From the NCBI GenBank assembly GCA_030598125.1, contig JAUVQN010000043.1, positions 1-9,559 of the forward strand: DNA of 9,559 nucleotides. Direction: 5' to 3'. This document shows, piece after piece, positions 1 through 5,683 of this stretch. The translations under genes and the position numbers were made by a program. Numbering within the stretch: position 1 is the stretch's first letter; every line of letters starts with the position of its first letter. This DNA is from Coriobacteriia bacterium. GTDB lineage: Bacteria; Actinomycetota; Coriobacteriia; Anaerosomatales; JAUVQN01. A model generated the notes under the pieces. It saw only the letters and a list, made by a program, of their open reading frames with translations, was not told the DNA's origin and did no database searches.

Positions 1-172
1 CACGGTCGAAGAGGACCGGCTCCTCGTCCGGCTGCCCGACGAAGCCGACATCCCCGAGCTCGTCGGCTGGCTCGTCTCCCGAGGCGCACGCATCTCGGGC
101 GTCGAGCGGCGCAAGCGCACGCTCGAGGGTCTCTTCCTCGAGGCCGTCGGGGAGGAGGAGTCCGTTGGGTAG
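1..172 (+). CDS. ABC transporter ATP-binding protein, C-terminal fragment
   Basis: Only the last 56 residues are in the window, read from base 2 to a TAG at 170-172. No Walker A, signature or Walker B motif is present because these lie to the left. What remains is an acidic, charged segment rich in D/E and R ending in ERRKRTLEGLFLEAVGEEE. This resembles the C-terminal 'SLE(D/E)xFLE' element common at the end of ABC-2 type drug or antibiotic export ATPases (known of the family). The stop overlaps the start of the downstream permease by 8 bases, so the two are almost certainly translationally coupled subunits of one exporter. The substrate cannot be told from this piece. Assignment rests on this tail motif and the neighbour. 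Confidence 0.75.
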   Translation, partial: TVEEDRLLVRLPDEADIPELVGWLVSRGARISGVERRKRTLEGLFLEAVGEEESVG

Positions 173-1076
173 CGCGGCTGGGGCGACGACCGTCCGCTCG
201 TACTGGCGAGCCGGCGCGCTGCACCGCGTCCTCACCGTCGCGCGGCTCACGTTCCGCGAAGCGCGCCGGCGGTGGGTCGTGGTCGCCGCGGCCCTGCTCA
301 CGGTCGCCTTCGTCGGCCTCTACGCGGCCGCTCTGAACCAGGCGGGCAAGGACCTCACGGCCGGCGTGGTCAACGAGACGCTCTCCGGCGATCTCCTGGC
401 CGGGCTCATCGCGTCGCAACTCCTCTACATGGGCCTCTTCGTCTCCAGCTTCATCATCAGCGTGACGGCCATCTTCTCGACGGTGAGCTCCATCTCCAAC
501 GAGCTCGACAACGGGACGCTCTACGCCATCCTCACGCGGCCCATGCGCCGCTCGGAGCTCGTGGTGGGCAAGTCGCTCGGAATCGGCACGATGCTCGCGG
601 TCTTCACGCTCGCACTGACGGGATCGGTCGTCTTCATCGCCTGGTGGCAGGTGGACGCTCCCGTCGAGAACGTGCTCGCAGCGCTCGTGCTGTTCACGTT
701 CGAGCCGGTGATCCTGCTCTCGATCGCGATGCTCGGCAGCACGCGCCTCCCGACGCTCGCGAACGGGATCATGTGCACCGCGATCTACGGCCTCGGGTTC
801 ATCGGGGGCTTCATCGAAGGGATCGGCAGCCTCATCGGCAACCAGACGATGATGAACATCGGCATCGTCTCCAGCCTGCTCATCCCGCTCGACGCCGTGC
901 ACAGGAAGGCGATCTCGCTGCTACTGCCGGATGCGATGTTCGGCGGGGCCATGGGCCCCGGAGCGATGTTCTCCACCGGCGCCATCCCGAGCACGTGGAT
1001 GATAATCTACGCGGTCGCGTACCCGATCGTGCTCATCTGGCTCGCGACGAGGGCGTTCGCGAAGCGAGACCTCTAG
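165..1076 (+). CDS. ABC-2 type transporter permease, 303 aa
   Basis: Membrane-spanning subunit of an ABC exporter, partner of the ATPase ending at 172. About six hydrophobic segments are visible: near residues 37-57, 80-108, 138-160, 166-190, 199-224 and 278-296. A cytoplasmic loop after helix 2 carries the family-typical pattern NELDNGTLYAILTRPMRR (112-129) followed by SELVVGKSLG, the region that contacts the ATPase in ABC-2 permeases. The start is TTG at 165, chosen because the purine run GGAGGAGGAG (151-160) lies a few bases upstream and because it gives the usual overlap with the ATPase gene. No other good start lies nearby upstream. A glycine- and methionine-rich stretch (259-273) sits in the last extracytoplasmic region. 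The substrate is unknown. The gene ends 51 bases from the convergent purQ stop, with no clear terminator between them. Confidence 0.88.
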   Translation: MGSAAGATTVRSYWRAGALHRVLTVARLTFREARRRWVVVAAALLTVAFVGLYAAALNQAGKDLTAGVVNETLSGDLLAGLIASQLLYMGLFVSSFIISVTAIFSTVSSISNELDNGTLYAILTRPMRRSELVVGKSLGIGTMLAVFTLALTGSVVFIAWWQVDAPVENVLAALVLFTFEPVILLSIAMLGSTRLPTLANGIMCTAIYGLGFIGGFIEGIGSLIGNQTMMNIGIVSSLLIPLDAVHRKAISLLLPDAMFGGAMGPGAMFSTGAIPSTWMIIYAVAYPIVLIWLATRAFAKRDL

Positions 1077-1127
1077 GCGACGAAGGTCCGGCGTCCGTCG
1101 GCGGGCGTGGGGACAGGCTCGGCTCCG

Positions 1128-1823
1128 CTACCCCGCGACCTGGGCCATCCGCTCGGCGATCGCCGTGAAGAAGTGCCGACCGTCCGTGCCGCCGACCACC
1201 GGGTCCACGACACGCTCCGGGTGCGGCATGAGGCCGAAGACGTTGCCCGCCTCGTTGCAGACGCCCGCGATCGAGTAGCGCGCGCCGTTCGGAGCCGTGC
1301 ACGGCGTGACCTCGCCGTCGGGCGTGCTGTAGCGGAGCACGATCTGCCGGTCGTCGCGCAGCGCGTCGAGTGTGTCGTCGTCGCAGACGTAGTTGCCCTC
1401 GTTGTGGTTGATCGGCATGCGCACGATCGTGTCGACCGGCAGGTCGAGCCAGTCGCAGACGTGTCCCTCGACCTTGAGCGTGACCTCTTCGCAGATGAAC
1501 TTGAGGCCTTCGTTGCGAAGGAGCGCGCCAGGGAGCAGGTGCGCCTCGGCGAGGATCTGGAAGCCGTTGCAGATGCCCATCACGGGACCGCCGTCCTGGG
1601 CGAAGCGGACCACTTCGGACATGATCGGACTGAACCGGGCGACCGCGCCGCACCGCAGGTAGTCGCCGTAGGAGAAGCCGCCGGGGAGGATGACGGCGTC
1701 GAAGCCGTCGAGGGAGTCGTCACCGTGCCAGACGTAGTCGGCGCCGAATCCGAGCAGCCGGGCGGCGTGGACGACGTCCTGCTCGCAGTTGGAGCCAGGG
1801 AAGACGACGACCGCGAAGCGCAT
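1128..1823 (-). CDS. purQ: Phosphoribosylformylglycinamidine synthase subunit PurQ (glutaminase), 231 aa
   Basis: Glutamine amidotransferase subunit of FGAM synthase, step 4 of de novo purine synthesis. It releases ammonia from glutamine for PurL, with PurS bridging the complex in the cytoplasm. Visible landmarks are the N-terminal FAVVVFPGSNCEQD, the oxyanion region LPGGFSYGDYLRCGA (46-60), the nucleophile elbow GICNGFQIL with Cys85, and the His201/Glu203 pair in MPHPERVVDP. All catalytic triad residues are present and the length is normal for the family. The start is the ATG at 1821-1823; its A is shared with the purS stop (TGATG), so translation is coupled to purS. The frame stays open further upstream but that stretch lies inside purS and has no homologous sequence. 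purL is not next downstream: the convergent ABC permease is. Confidence 0.97.
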   Translation of the reverse strand: MRFAVVVFPGSNCEQDVVHAARLLGFGADYVWHGDDSLDGFDAVILPGGFSYGDYLRCGAVARFSPIMSEVVRFAQDGGPVMGICNGFQILAEAHLLPGALLRNEGLKFICEEVTLKVEGHVCDWLDLPVDTIVRMPINHNEGNYVCDDDTLDALRDDRQIVLRYSTPDGEVTPCTAPNGARYSIAGVCNEAGNVFGLMPHPERVVDPVVGGTDGRHFFTAIAERMAQVAG

Positions 1824-2065
1824 CAGCCGTCGACCCGCTCGATGCGGTAGTCCTCGATGACGGGGTTGGCCAGGAGCTTGTCGCACATCTCCTTCACGCG
1901 CGCGTCCTCGCCGTCGCCGTCCTCGATCGCCAGCTGGATGTACTTGCCGATGCGGACCCTTTCGACCTCCTCGTAGCCCAGGTTGACGAGCGCGCGCTCG
2001 GCCGTCGCGCCGGGCGGGTCGAAGATGCCGTCCTTGTACGTGACGTAGATCTCGTAGCGAGCCAT
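1823..2065 (-). CDS. purS: Phosphoribosylformylglycinamidine synthase subunit PurS, 80 aa
   Basis: Small structural subunit that holds PurL and PurQ together and helps ammonia transfer in FGAM synthase of Gram-positive and archaeal type. The protein is the expected length of about 80 residues. It shows the N-terminal strand MARYEIYVTYKDGIFDPPG, then a helix with ERALVNLGYEEVERVRIGKYIQL, and the C-terminal ANPVIEDYRIERVDG, all typical of PurS. The start is the ATG at 2063-2065, one base after the stop of the upstream membrane protein. A longer reading upstream would run into that gene and adds no homologous sequence. The Shine-Dalgarno match is weak (AAGAGC), so coupling to the upstream gene is likely. 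Its stop overlaps the purQ start by one base. Confidence 0.96.
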   Translation of the reverse strand: MARYEIYVTYKDGIFDPPGATAERALVNLGYEEVERVRIGKYIQLAIEDGDGEDARVKEMCDKLLANPVIEDYRIERVDG

Positions 2066-2066
2066 A

Positions 2067-2501
2067 TCAGCTCTTCTTGCCCCCCTTGCCGCCCTTGTCA
2101 TCCTTGCGCTGCCGCGCCATCTCCTCGTTGCGCAGCTTCCGGACGATCCCCCAGTCGATGTAGATCGCGGCGCCCAGGAGGACGACGTAGAACCCGACGC
2201 CTACCCACGTGACGAACGGGTACTGCTGCAGGATCTCCTGGACCGCGGGGATGAAGCCGAGCACGGCGACGGCGAGCGCCGCCATGAGCAGGAACATCGA
2301 GCGACGGCGCCACATGCCGATCTCCGGCGTCCAGGTCTGGGAGAAGAAGCCCTTCTTCTTGCCGGAACCGGACTTCGACGACTCCGACGCCTTGCGCTCG
2401 CCCGCGCCGCGCTTGGGCTTGGCCGATGCCGCGCTCTTCCGCGTCGAGCCGACCCTTGCGTCCTTCTGATAGCGCGGGTTGCTCGGGCTCCGCTGCGCCA
2501 T
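2067..2501 (-). CDS. Small basic two-helix membrane protein in the pur operon, 144 aa, function unknown
   Basis: I do not recognise a named family. Residues 1-55 are a Lys/Ser/Arg/Ala-rich, probably disordered, strongly basic segment. Residues 60-67 (PEIGMWRR) lead into a predicted membrane helix at about 68-87, a short loop with QEILQQYPF, and a second helix at about 97-117. A charged tail (RKLRNEEMARQRKDD) ends in a Gly/Lys-rich stretch. By the positive-inside rule both ends should be cytoplasmic. The gene is fitted exactly between purC (one base upstream) and purS (one base downstream). Its own Shine-Dalgarno GGAGGG (2510-2515) sits 8 bases before the ATG, so it is a real translated member of the operon. 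It may tether or accompany the purine enzymes at the membrane, or simply be co-expressed; the sequence does not decide. Confidence 0.88.
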   Translation of the reverse strand: MAQRSPSNPRYQKDARVGSTRKSAASAKPKRGAGERKASESSKSGSGKKKGFFSQTWTPEIGMWRRRSMFLLMAALAVAVLGFIPAVQEILQQYPFVTWVGVGFYVVLLGAAIYIDWGIVRKLRNEEMARQRKDDKGGKGGKKS

Positions 2502-2502
2502 G

Positions 2503-3414
2503 CTACGAGCCCTCCGACGGCTTCGCCTCGGCGTCGCCCTTGGCGGGCGGCTCGAACGGCTCGCCCGTGATCATCTCGTAGGCCTGCACGTAGCGCTCGG
2601 TCGTCTTGGCGATGACATCGGCGGGAAGCTCCGGAACCGGCGGCTCCTTGTCCCAGTCCGACTCCTGGAGGAAGTCGCGGACGAACTGCTTGTCGAAGGA
2701 CTTCTGCGGCCGGCCGGCTTCGTGCTCGTCGGCCCTCCAGAACCTCGACGAGTCCGGCGTGAGCGCCTCGTCCACGAGCATGACCTCGCCGTCGGCGAGG
2801 CCGAACTCGAACTTGGTGTCCGCGATGATGATGCCGCGCTGGGCCACATAGTCCCGCGCGGCCTCGTAGAGCGCGAGCGACTTCTCTTTGAGATGCGCGG
2901 CGTAGTCCGGCCCGATGAGCTCGTTCATCTCCTCGAACGTGATGCTCTCGTCGTGGCCTTCCTCCGCCTTCGTGGTCGGCGTGAAGATCGGCTCCGGCAG
3001 CTTCGCCGACTCGATGAGACCGTCGGGAAGCTCGAGCCCGCAGACCGTGCCGCTCTCCTGGTACTCCTTCCAGGCCGAACCGGCGAGGTAGCCCCGCACG
3101 ATGCACTCGACCGGGAAGACCTCCGTCTTGTGCACGACCATCGAGCGGCCGCGGAAGTACTGTTTCTTGTGCATGAGCTGCAGCGGGATGTGCTCCAGAT
3201 CTGTGCCGATGAGGTGGTTCGGGCAGATGTCGCCGAGCCTCCTGAACCAGAAGATGGAGAGCTTCGTCAGCACTTTGCCCTTCTCCGGGATCTCGTCGGG
3301 AAGCACCACGTCGAACGCGCTGATCCGGTCGGTGGCCACGAGAAGGAGCCACGCGCCGAAGTCGTAGATGTCTCGTACCTTGCCCTGCCGATCGGGCTCG
3401 TCGTTGGCGAAGAT
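2503..3414 (-). CDS. purC: Phosphoribosylaminoimidazole-succinocarboxamide synthase (SAICAR synthetase), 303 aa with inferred ATC start
   Basis: Joins aspartate to CAIR using ATP to make SAICAR in purine synthesis. Family landmarks in order, numbered from the ATC at 3412-3414: QGKVRDIYDFG (10-20), ATDRISAFDVVLPDEIPEKG (27-46), VRGYLAGSAWKEY (106-118), LPEPIFTPTTKAEEGHDE (139-156), IIADTKFEFG (196-205) and LVDEALTPDSSRFW (213-226), followed by a charged extra tail of about 15 residues. The first in-frame standard start is GTG at 3337-3339, but it lies after QGKVRDIYD, part of the nucleotide-binding strand region, so it would truncate the enzyme. Upstream of it no ATG, GTG or TTG occurs before the in-frame TGA at 3421-3423. 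ATC at 3414 follows a GAGAGGTG element and is the best placed codon. A sequence error, or an ATG at 3445-3447 interrupted by that TGA, are alternatives. Identity is certain; the start is not. Confidence 0.95.
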   Translation of the reverse strand: MFANDEPDRQGKVRDIYDFGAWLLLVATDRISAFDVVLPDEIPEKGKVLTKLSIFWFRRLGDICPNHLIGTDLEHIPLQLMHKKQYFRGRSMVVHKTEVFPVECIVRGYLAGSAWKEYQESGTVCGLELPDGLIESAKLPEPIFTPTTKAEEGHDESITFEEMNELIGPDYAAHLKEKSLALYEAARDYVAQRGIIIADTKFEFGLADGEVMLVDEALTPDSSRFWRADEHEAGRPQKSFDKQFVRDFLQESDWDKEPPVPELPADVIAKTTERYVQAYEMITGEPFEPPAKGDAEAKPSEGS

Positions 3415-3423
3415 AGCCGCTCA

Positions 3424-3431
3424 CACCTCTC
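3424..3431 (-). promoter_or_regulatory. Shine-Dalgarno-like element before purC
   Basis: On the minus strand the bases read GAGAGGTG, a good partial match to the 16S-complementary AGGAGGTG. It ends 9 bases before the ATC at 3414 (11 bases if counted from GAGAGG). GTG codons inside and just after it lie too close to be its targets: one at 3424-3426 is followed at once by TGA in the purC frame, and one at 3422-3424 is out of frame. The element argues that initiation occurs near 3414. Confidence 0.5.
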
Positions 3432-3465
3432 GTCTGTCGGTCTGCATGGCACGGGGCGGGCCTGG

Positions 3466-3481
3466 AGCGCCGCCCGGCGCT
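3466..3481 (-). repeat. Short perfect inverted repeat in the gap before purC
   Basis: AGCGCC and GGCGCT form a 6-bp GC-rich stem with a 4-base loop in the 76-base gap between the ASKHA gene and purC. No run of T follows on the minus strand, so it is not a standard intrinsic terminator. It could slow transcription or be an incidental feature of GC-rich DNA. Just upstream, TAGAAT (3488-3493, minus) resembles a -10 box but has no convincing -35, so an internal purine promoter is possible but weakly supported. Confidence 0.3.
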
Positions 3482-3490
3482 GGCGACATT

Positions 3491-5098
3491 CTACACGTTC
3501 GCCGGGAACGACATCGCGCCGACGAAGCGGGCCTGGAAGTACTCGTGGCCGGCCAGGTCGACCACCCGGACGCTCGTTGCGAGCGCATCGGCCTCGTCGA
3601 GCAGTCCCGGCTCCGTCGCGACGCGCGCGGCGCCCGACTTCGACGAGTTGCCGACGAAGAGCACGCGGTCCCGCCACGCCTCGGGGAAGAGGCCGATCCT
3701 GACCGCGGCGTCCGCGTCGAGATGGTGTCCGAAGCCGCCCGCCACGAGGACCTCGTCCACGTCGCCGGCGTCGAGGCCCGCCTCCTCGAGCACGAGGTCG
3801 AGCGCGGCACGGACGGCGCCCTTGGCGAGCTGGACCTGCCGGACGTCCTGCTGCGTGAGGTAGACCTCGCGCTCCGCGGACGGGGTCGTCGCCGTGACGA
3901 TGTCGAGACGTCGGGTGCCGTCCCCCTCGCGCACGCGTGGAGCGAGGCTCGAGGACGGCGGCGCCTGCAGGCGCCCGGTCGGGTCGAGGACCCCTTCGTC
4001 GAGAAGCGCCGCCGTGAGGTCGATGAGCCCACTGCCGCAGATGCCCCGCGCGGGCGCGTCGCCCACCGTGGCGTGGTGGAGGCCACCCTCCCACATCCAC
4101 ACGCGCTCGACCGCGCCGGGCTCCGCGCGCATGCCGCACTCGATCGTGGCGCCCTCGAGCGCGGGACCGGCGGCCGCCGACGTCGCGAGCAGCGCGCCGT
4201 CCGAGCCCTTCAGCACGATCTCGCCGTTCGTCCCGAGGTCGACGAAGACGACCGTCCCAGGACGCTCGGTCACGTGGGTGGCGAGGAGGCCCGCGACGAC
4301 GTCGGCGCCCACGAACGCGGAGATGCTCGGGAGCGTGACGATCTCCGCGTCCCCGAGCGCGGGAAGGCCCGCTTCGGCGGCGGAGACACGCTCGATCCCC
4401 GTGAACGCGGGCGTGTAGGGAACGGTCCCCATGCCGGAGGGGTCGCGCCCCAGAAGCAGATGCAGCATGGTGGTGTTGCCCGCGGCGACGACGCGTTCGG
4501 GCGGAGGAGCGCCGATCCCCGAGGCGAGCGTGGCGAGCAGGGCCTCGACCTCGCGAGCCAGCGCCTCGTGCAACGCTGCCGCGTCGCCGCTGCCCGCCCG
4601 CGAGATGCGTGACATCACGTCGGCACCGTAGCTCACCTGCGGATTCACCGACGTCGCCACGGCCAGCTCGTCGCCGGTGTCCGGGTCCACGAGTGCGGCC
4701 ACGAGCGTGGTGGTGCCCACATCGAGCGCGGCGACGGGGGTCGGGCCCTCCCAGACGGCGGCAGGCTCGACCTCGTACGGCGCGTCGGCGGACACCGCCG
4801 GCGCGTGTGCCGCGCCCGCTTCCACGACGGCGTCGCCCTCCGCGCGGGCGCGGCAGGCGAGCCGCAGTCCGCGCTCGAGCTCGTCAGTCGAGAGCTCGGC
4901 GCGCTCCTCAGCGTCGGGCGGCGAGAGCTCGCCTCGCGTGACGACTCGGCATCCGCGGCACCTCCCGAGACCGCCGCAGGGCACGTCCAGGCGGACGCCC
5001 GCTTCGAGCGCCGCCTCGTGCAGGGTGGACCCCTTCGGCACGATGGCCACGGCCTCTGAGGGTGTGAAGCGGACGATGGCGGTGTCGTCGGGACGCAT
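3491..5098 (-). CDS. 2Fe-2S / ASKHA domain protein of the RACo (DUF4445) family, 535 aa
   Basis: Members of this family use ATP and a 2Fe-2S centre to drive one-electron reduction of an inactive corrinoid protein (RACo, reductive activator of corrinoid proteins). The N-terminal ferredoxin-like domain (about 1-95) has all four cluster ligands: Cys41, Cys47, Cys50 (CGGLGRCRGC) and Cys82. A variable linker (about 96-120) leads to the ASKHA fold: LDVGTTTLVAALVD (125-138), NPQVSYGADVMSRI (152-165), AGNTTMLHLLLG (206-217), FVDLGTNGEI (285-294), ATSAAAGPALEGA (305-317), GICGSGLID (352-360), QDVRQVQLAKGA (417-428), VAGGFG (452-457) and GNSSKSGA (483-490). It is somewhat shorter than typical RACo proteins, mainly in the linker. 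The ATG start lies 6 bases after the upstream mini-membrane protein with no clear Shine-Dalgarno, so coupling is likely. No corrinoid protein or methyltransferase is in the window, so the target is unknown. Confidence 0.9.
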   Translation of the reverse strand: MRPDDTAIVRFTPSEAVAIVPKGSTLHEAALEAGVRLDVPCGGLGRCRGCRVVTRGELSPPDAEERAELSTDELERGLRLACRARAEGDAVVEAGAAHAPAVSADAPYEVEPAAVWEGPTPVAALDVGTTTLVAALVDPDTGDELAVATSVNPQVSYGADVMSRISRAGSGDAAALHEALAREVEALLATLASGIGAPPPERVVAAGNTTMLHLLLGRDPSGMGTVPYTPAFTGIERVSAAEAGLPALGDAEIVTLPSISAFVGADVVAGLLATHVTERPGTVVFVDLGTNGEIVLKGSDGALLATSAAAGPALEGATIECGMRAEPGAVERVWMWEGGLHHATVGDAPARGICGSGLIDLTAALLDEGVLDPTGRLQAPPSSSLAPRVREGDGTRRLDIVTATTPSAEREVYLTQQDVRQVQLAKGAVRAALDLVLEEAGLDAGDVDEVLVAGGFGHHLDADAAVRIGLFPEAWRDRVLFVGNSSKSGAARVATEPGLLDEADALATSVRVVDLAGHEYFQARFVGAMSFPANV

Positions 5099-5104
5099 CA
5101 GCGA

Positions 5105-5320
5105 CTAGAAGGCGCCGAAGGCGAAGAACGCGATGGCGAGCATGCCGTGGAGCGCGCCGAGCACGATGAACCTCCAGCCGAGCGTGCGGTGCACCTTGAG
5201 ATGCGTGCGCCCCTTGAACTCGATCACGCGCGCGCCCACCAGCGCGTCGAAGAACGCCACTGCGATGACGATGACGCCGCCCCAGATGAGAACGTCGACG
5301 ACCTGGATCCCGACGATCAT
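5105..5320 (-). CDS. Mini membrane protein B, putative split heme-b type subunit, 71 aa
   Basis: Function unknown; not matched to a named family. The protein has a first hydrophobic helix (about 8-29), a charged loop RVIEFKGRTHLKVH (31-44) and a second helix (about 46-69). His44 and His58 lie 14 residues apart on the second helix (H-x13-H), with a further His40 in the loop. H-x13-H on one helix is the spacing for two heme-b ligands in b561 and ferric-reductase-like membrane cytochromes (known); heme binding here is inference. It is a paralogue of the gene at 5325-5528: 17 of the 38 residues from RVI onward are identical, including all three histidines. The ATG is at 5318-5320, 4 bases after the upstream stop; the ASKHA gene starts 6 bases after its own stop. 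Confidence 0.85.
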   Translation of the reverse strand: MIVGIQVVDVLIWGGVIVIAVAFFDALVGARVIEFKGRTHLKVHRTLGWRFIVLGALHGMLAIAFFAFGAF

Positions 5321-5324
5321 CGCA

Positions 5325-5528
5325 CTACGGTCCCAGAGCGAACGCGAACGCGATCGCCGAGAGCGCGTGGAAGAGCGCGAAGACCCCCATCGTGTACGCG
5401 ACCCACGTGTGCACCTTGATGTGCGTCTTGCCCTTGAACTTGATGACCCGCTTGCCCGTGAGGATCTGGAACAGGAGGAGCAGGAACAGCACACCGCCGC
5501 CGATGACCGGACCCCATGCACCCAACAT
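5325..5528 (-). CDS. Mini membrane protein A, putative split heme-b type subunit, 67 aa
   Basis: Function unknown. Helix 1 spans about 7-23, the loop is KRVIKFKGKTHIKVH (26-40) and helix 2 spans about 41-64 with ALFHALSAIAFAF. His40 and His54 form H-x13-H, and His36 precedes them. All three are kept in the paralogue downstream. The start is the ATG at 5526-5528, supported by a strong Shine-Dalgarno GGAGG (5536-5540) at 7 bases; the frame stays open upstream but that part is arginine-rich, intergenic in character and crosses the promoter region. It is first in the leftward gene run, 38 bases downstream of a GGGTAT promoter-like box. A dimer of A and B would bring together four helices and two His pairs, enough for two bis-His hemes. 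Other metal binding or a purely structural role are alternatives. Confidence 0.87.
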   Translation of the reverse strand: MLGAWGPVIGGGVLFLLLLFQILTGKRVIKFKGKTHIKVHTWVAYTMGVFALFHALSAIAFAFALGP

Positions 5529-5566
5529 CGCGCCACCTCCGCACGAACGTCGTCCTTCGGTAGAGG

Positions 5567-5572
5567 ATACCC
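5567..5572 (-). promoter_or_regulatory. GGGTAT promoter-like -10 box for the leftward operon
   Basis: The minus strand reads GGGTAT, ending 38 bases before the ATG of the 67-aa gene. The same hexamer occurs at three other places in the window, all intergenic and correctly oriented. It matches the -10 core of SigB/SigF-type promoters (GGGTA). No clear GTTT -35 is seen; GTCG lies at 14-base spacing. The large inverted repeat begins 5 bases upstream and covers the -35 area. Confidence 0.45.
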
Positions 5573-5576
5573 GAGG

Positions 5577-5610
5577 GTCGGGGTCGCGACGTCGGCGTTG
5601 CGACCCCGAC
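5577..5610. repeat. Long inverted repeat, possible operator or hairpin in the divergent control region
   Basis: Arms GTCGGGGTCGC (5577-5587) and GCGACCCCGAC (5600-5610) are perfectly complementary over 11 bp. Pairing continues inward through a G-T wobble (5588/5599) and three more Watson-Crick pairs, giving a 15-pair stem with a 4-base loop TCGG (5592-5595). No T run follows on either strand and neighbouring genes point away on both sides, so a terminator is unlikely. It overlaps the -35 area of the leftward GGGTAT promoter, which suits an operator. A secondary, imperfect repeat pairs 5606-5613 with 5622-5629. Confidence 0.6.
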
Positions 5611-5622
5611 ACCGGCGTTGCG
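5593..5622. repeat. Direct repeat pair CGGCGTTGCG, 20-bp period
   Basis: CGGCGTTGCG occurs at 5593-5602 and again at 5613-5622. The start-to-start distance of 20 bp is about two helical turns, so a regulator could bind both copies on the same DNA face. The left copy lies in the large inverted repeat and the right copy near the -35 area of the rightward hdeD-like promoter, so a shared regulator of both divergent units is possible. Chance in GC-rich DNA cannot be excluded. Confidence 0.4.
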
Positions 5623-5638
5623 GCGTCGGTGGCCCGCG

Positions 5639-5644
5639 GGGTAT
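5639..5644 (+). promoter_or_regulatory. GGGTAT promoter-like -10 box for the HdeD-family gene
   Basis: GGGTAT reads rightward and ends 39 bases before the ATG at 5684, nearly the same distance as at the two leftward sites (38 and 37 bases). A transcription start is expected near 5651, giving a 5' leader of about 33 bases that contains the Shine-Dalgarno GAGAGGAG. The -35 is not convincing: the nearest GTTG is 18 bases upstream. Confidence 0.45.
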
Positions 5645-5683
5645 GACTATCGGGGGCGGCGCCACTAGAGAGGAGCGGGCCGG

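Noticed and set aside
1077..1127. Bidirectional terminator between the ABC permease and purQ
   Set aside because: No stem longer than a few pairs and no T run could be found in this 51-base convergent gap.
1824..1886. Extended N-terminus for purQ
   Set aside because: The added residues overlap purS, are arginine-rich and have no PurQ character; the ATG at 1823 begins exactly at the conserved FAVVVFPGSNCEQD.
3337..3339. GTG as the purC start, giving a 278-aa protein
   Set aside because: It removes the conserved QGKVRDIYD segment that lies in frame upstream, so the protein would be truncated at a conserved N-terminal region.
3421..3423. TGA before purC as a selenocysteine or read-through codon
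   Set aside because: No selenocysteine is expected in PurC, no downstream SECIS-like hairpin was evident, and the upstream ATG lacks a Shine-Dalgarno. Kept only as a minor alternative in the purC finding.
5577..5610. The large inverted repeat as an intrinsic terminator
   Set aside because: Both flanking genes are transcribed away from it and no T run follows the stem on either strand.
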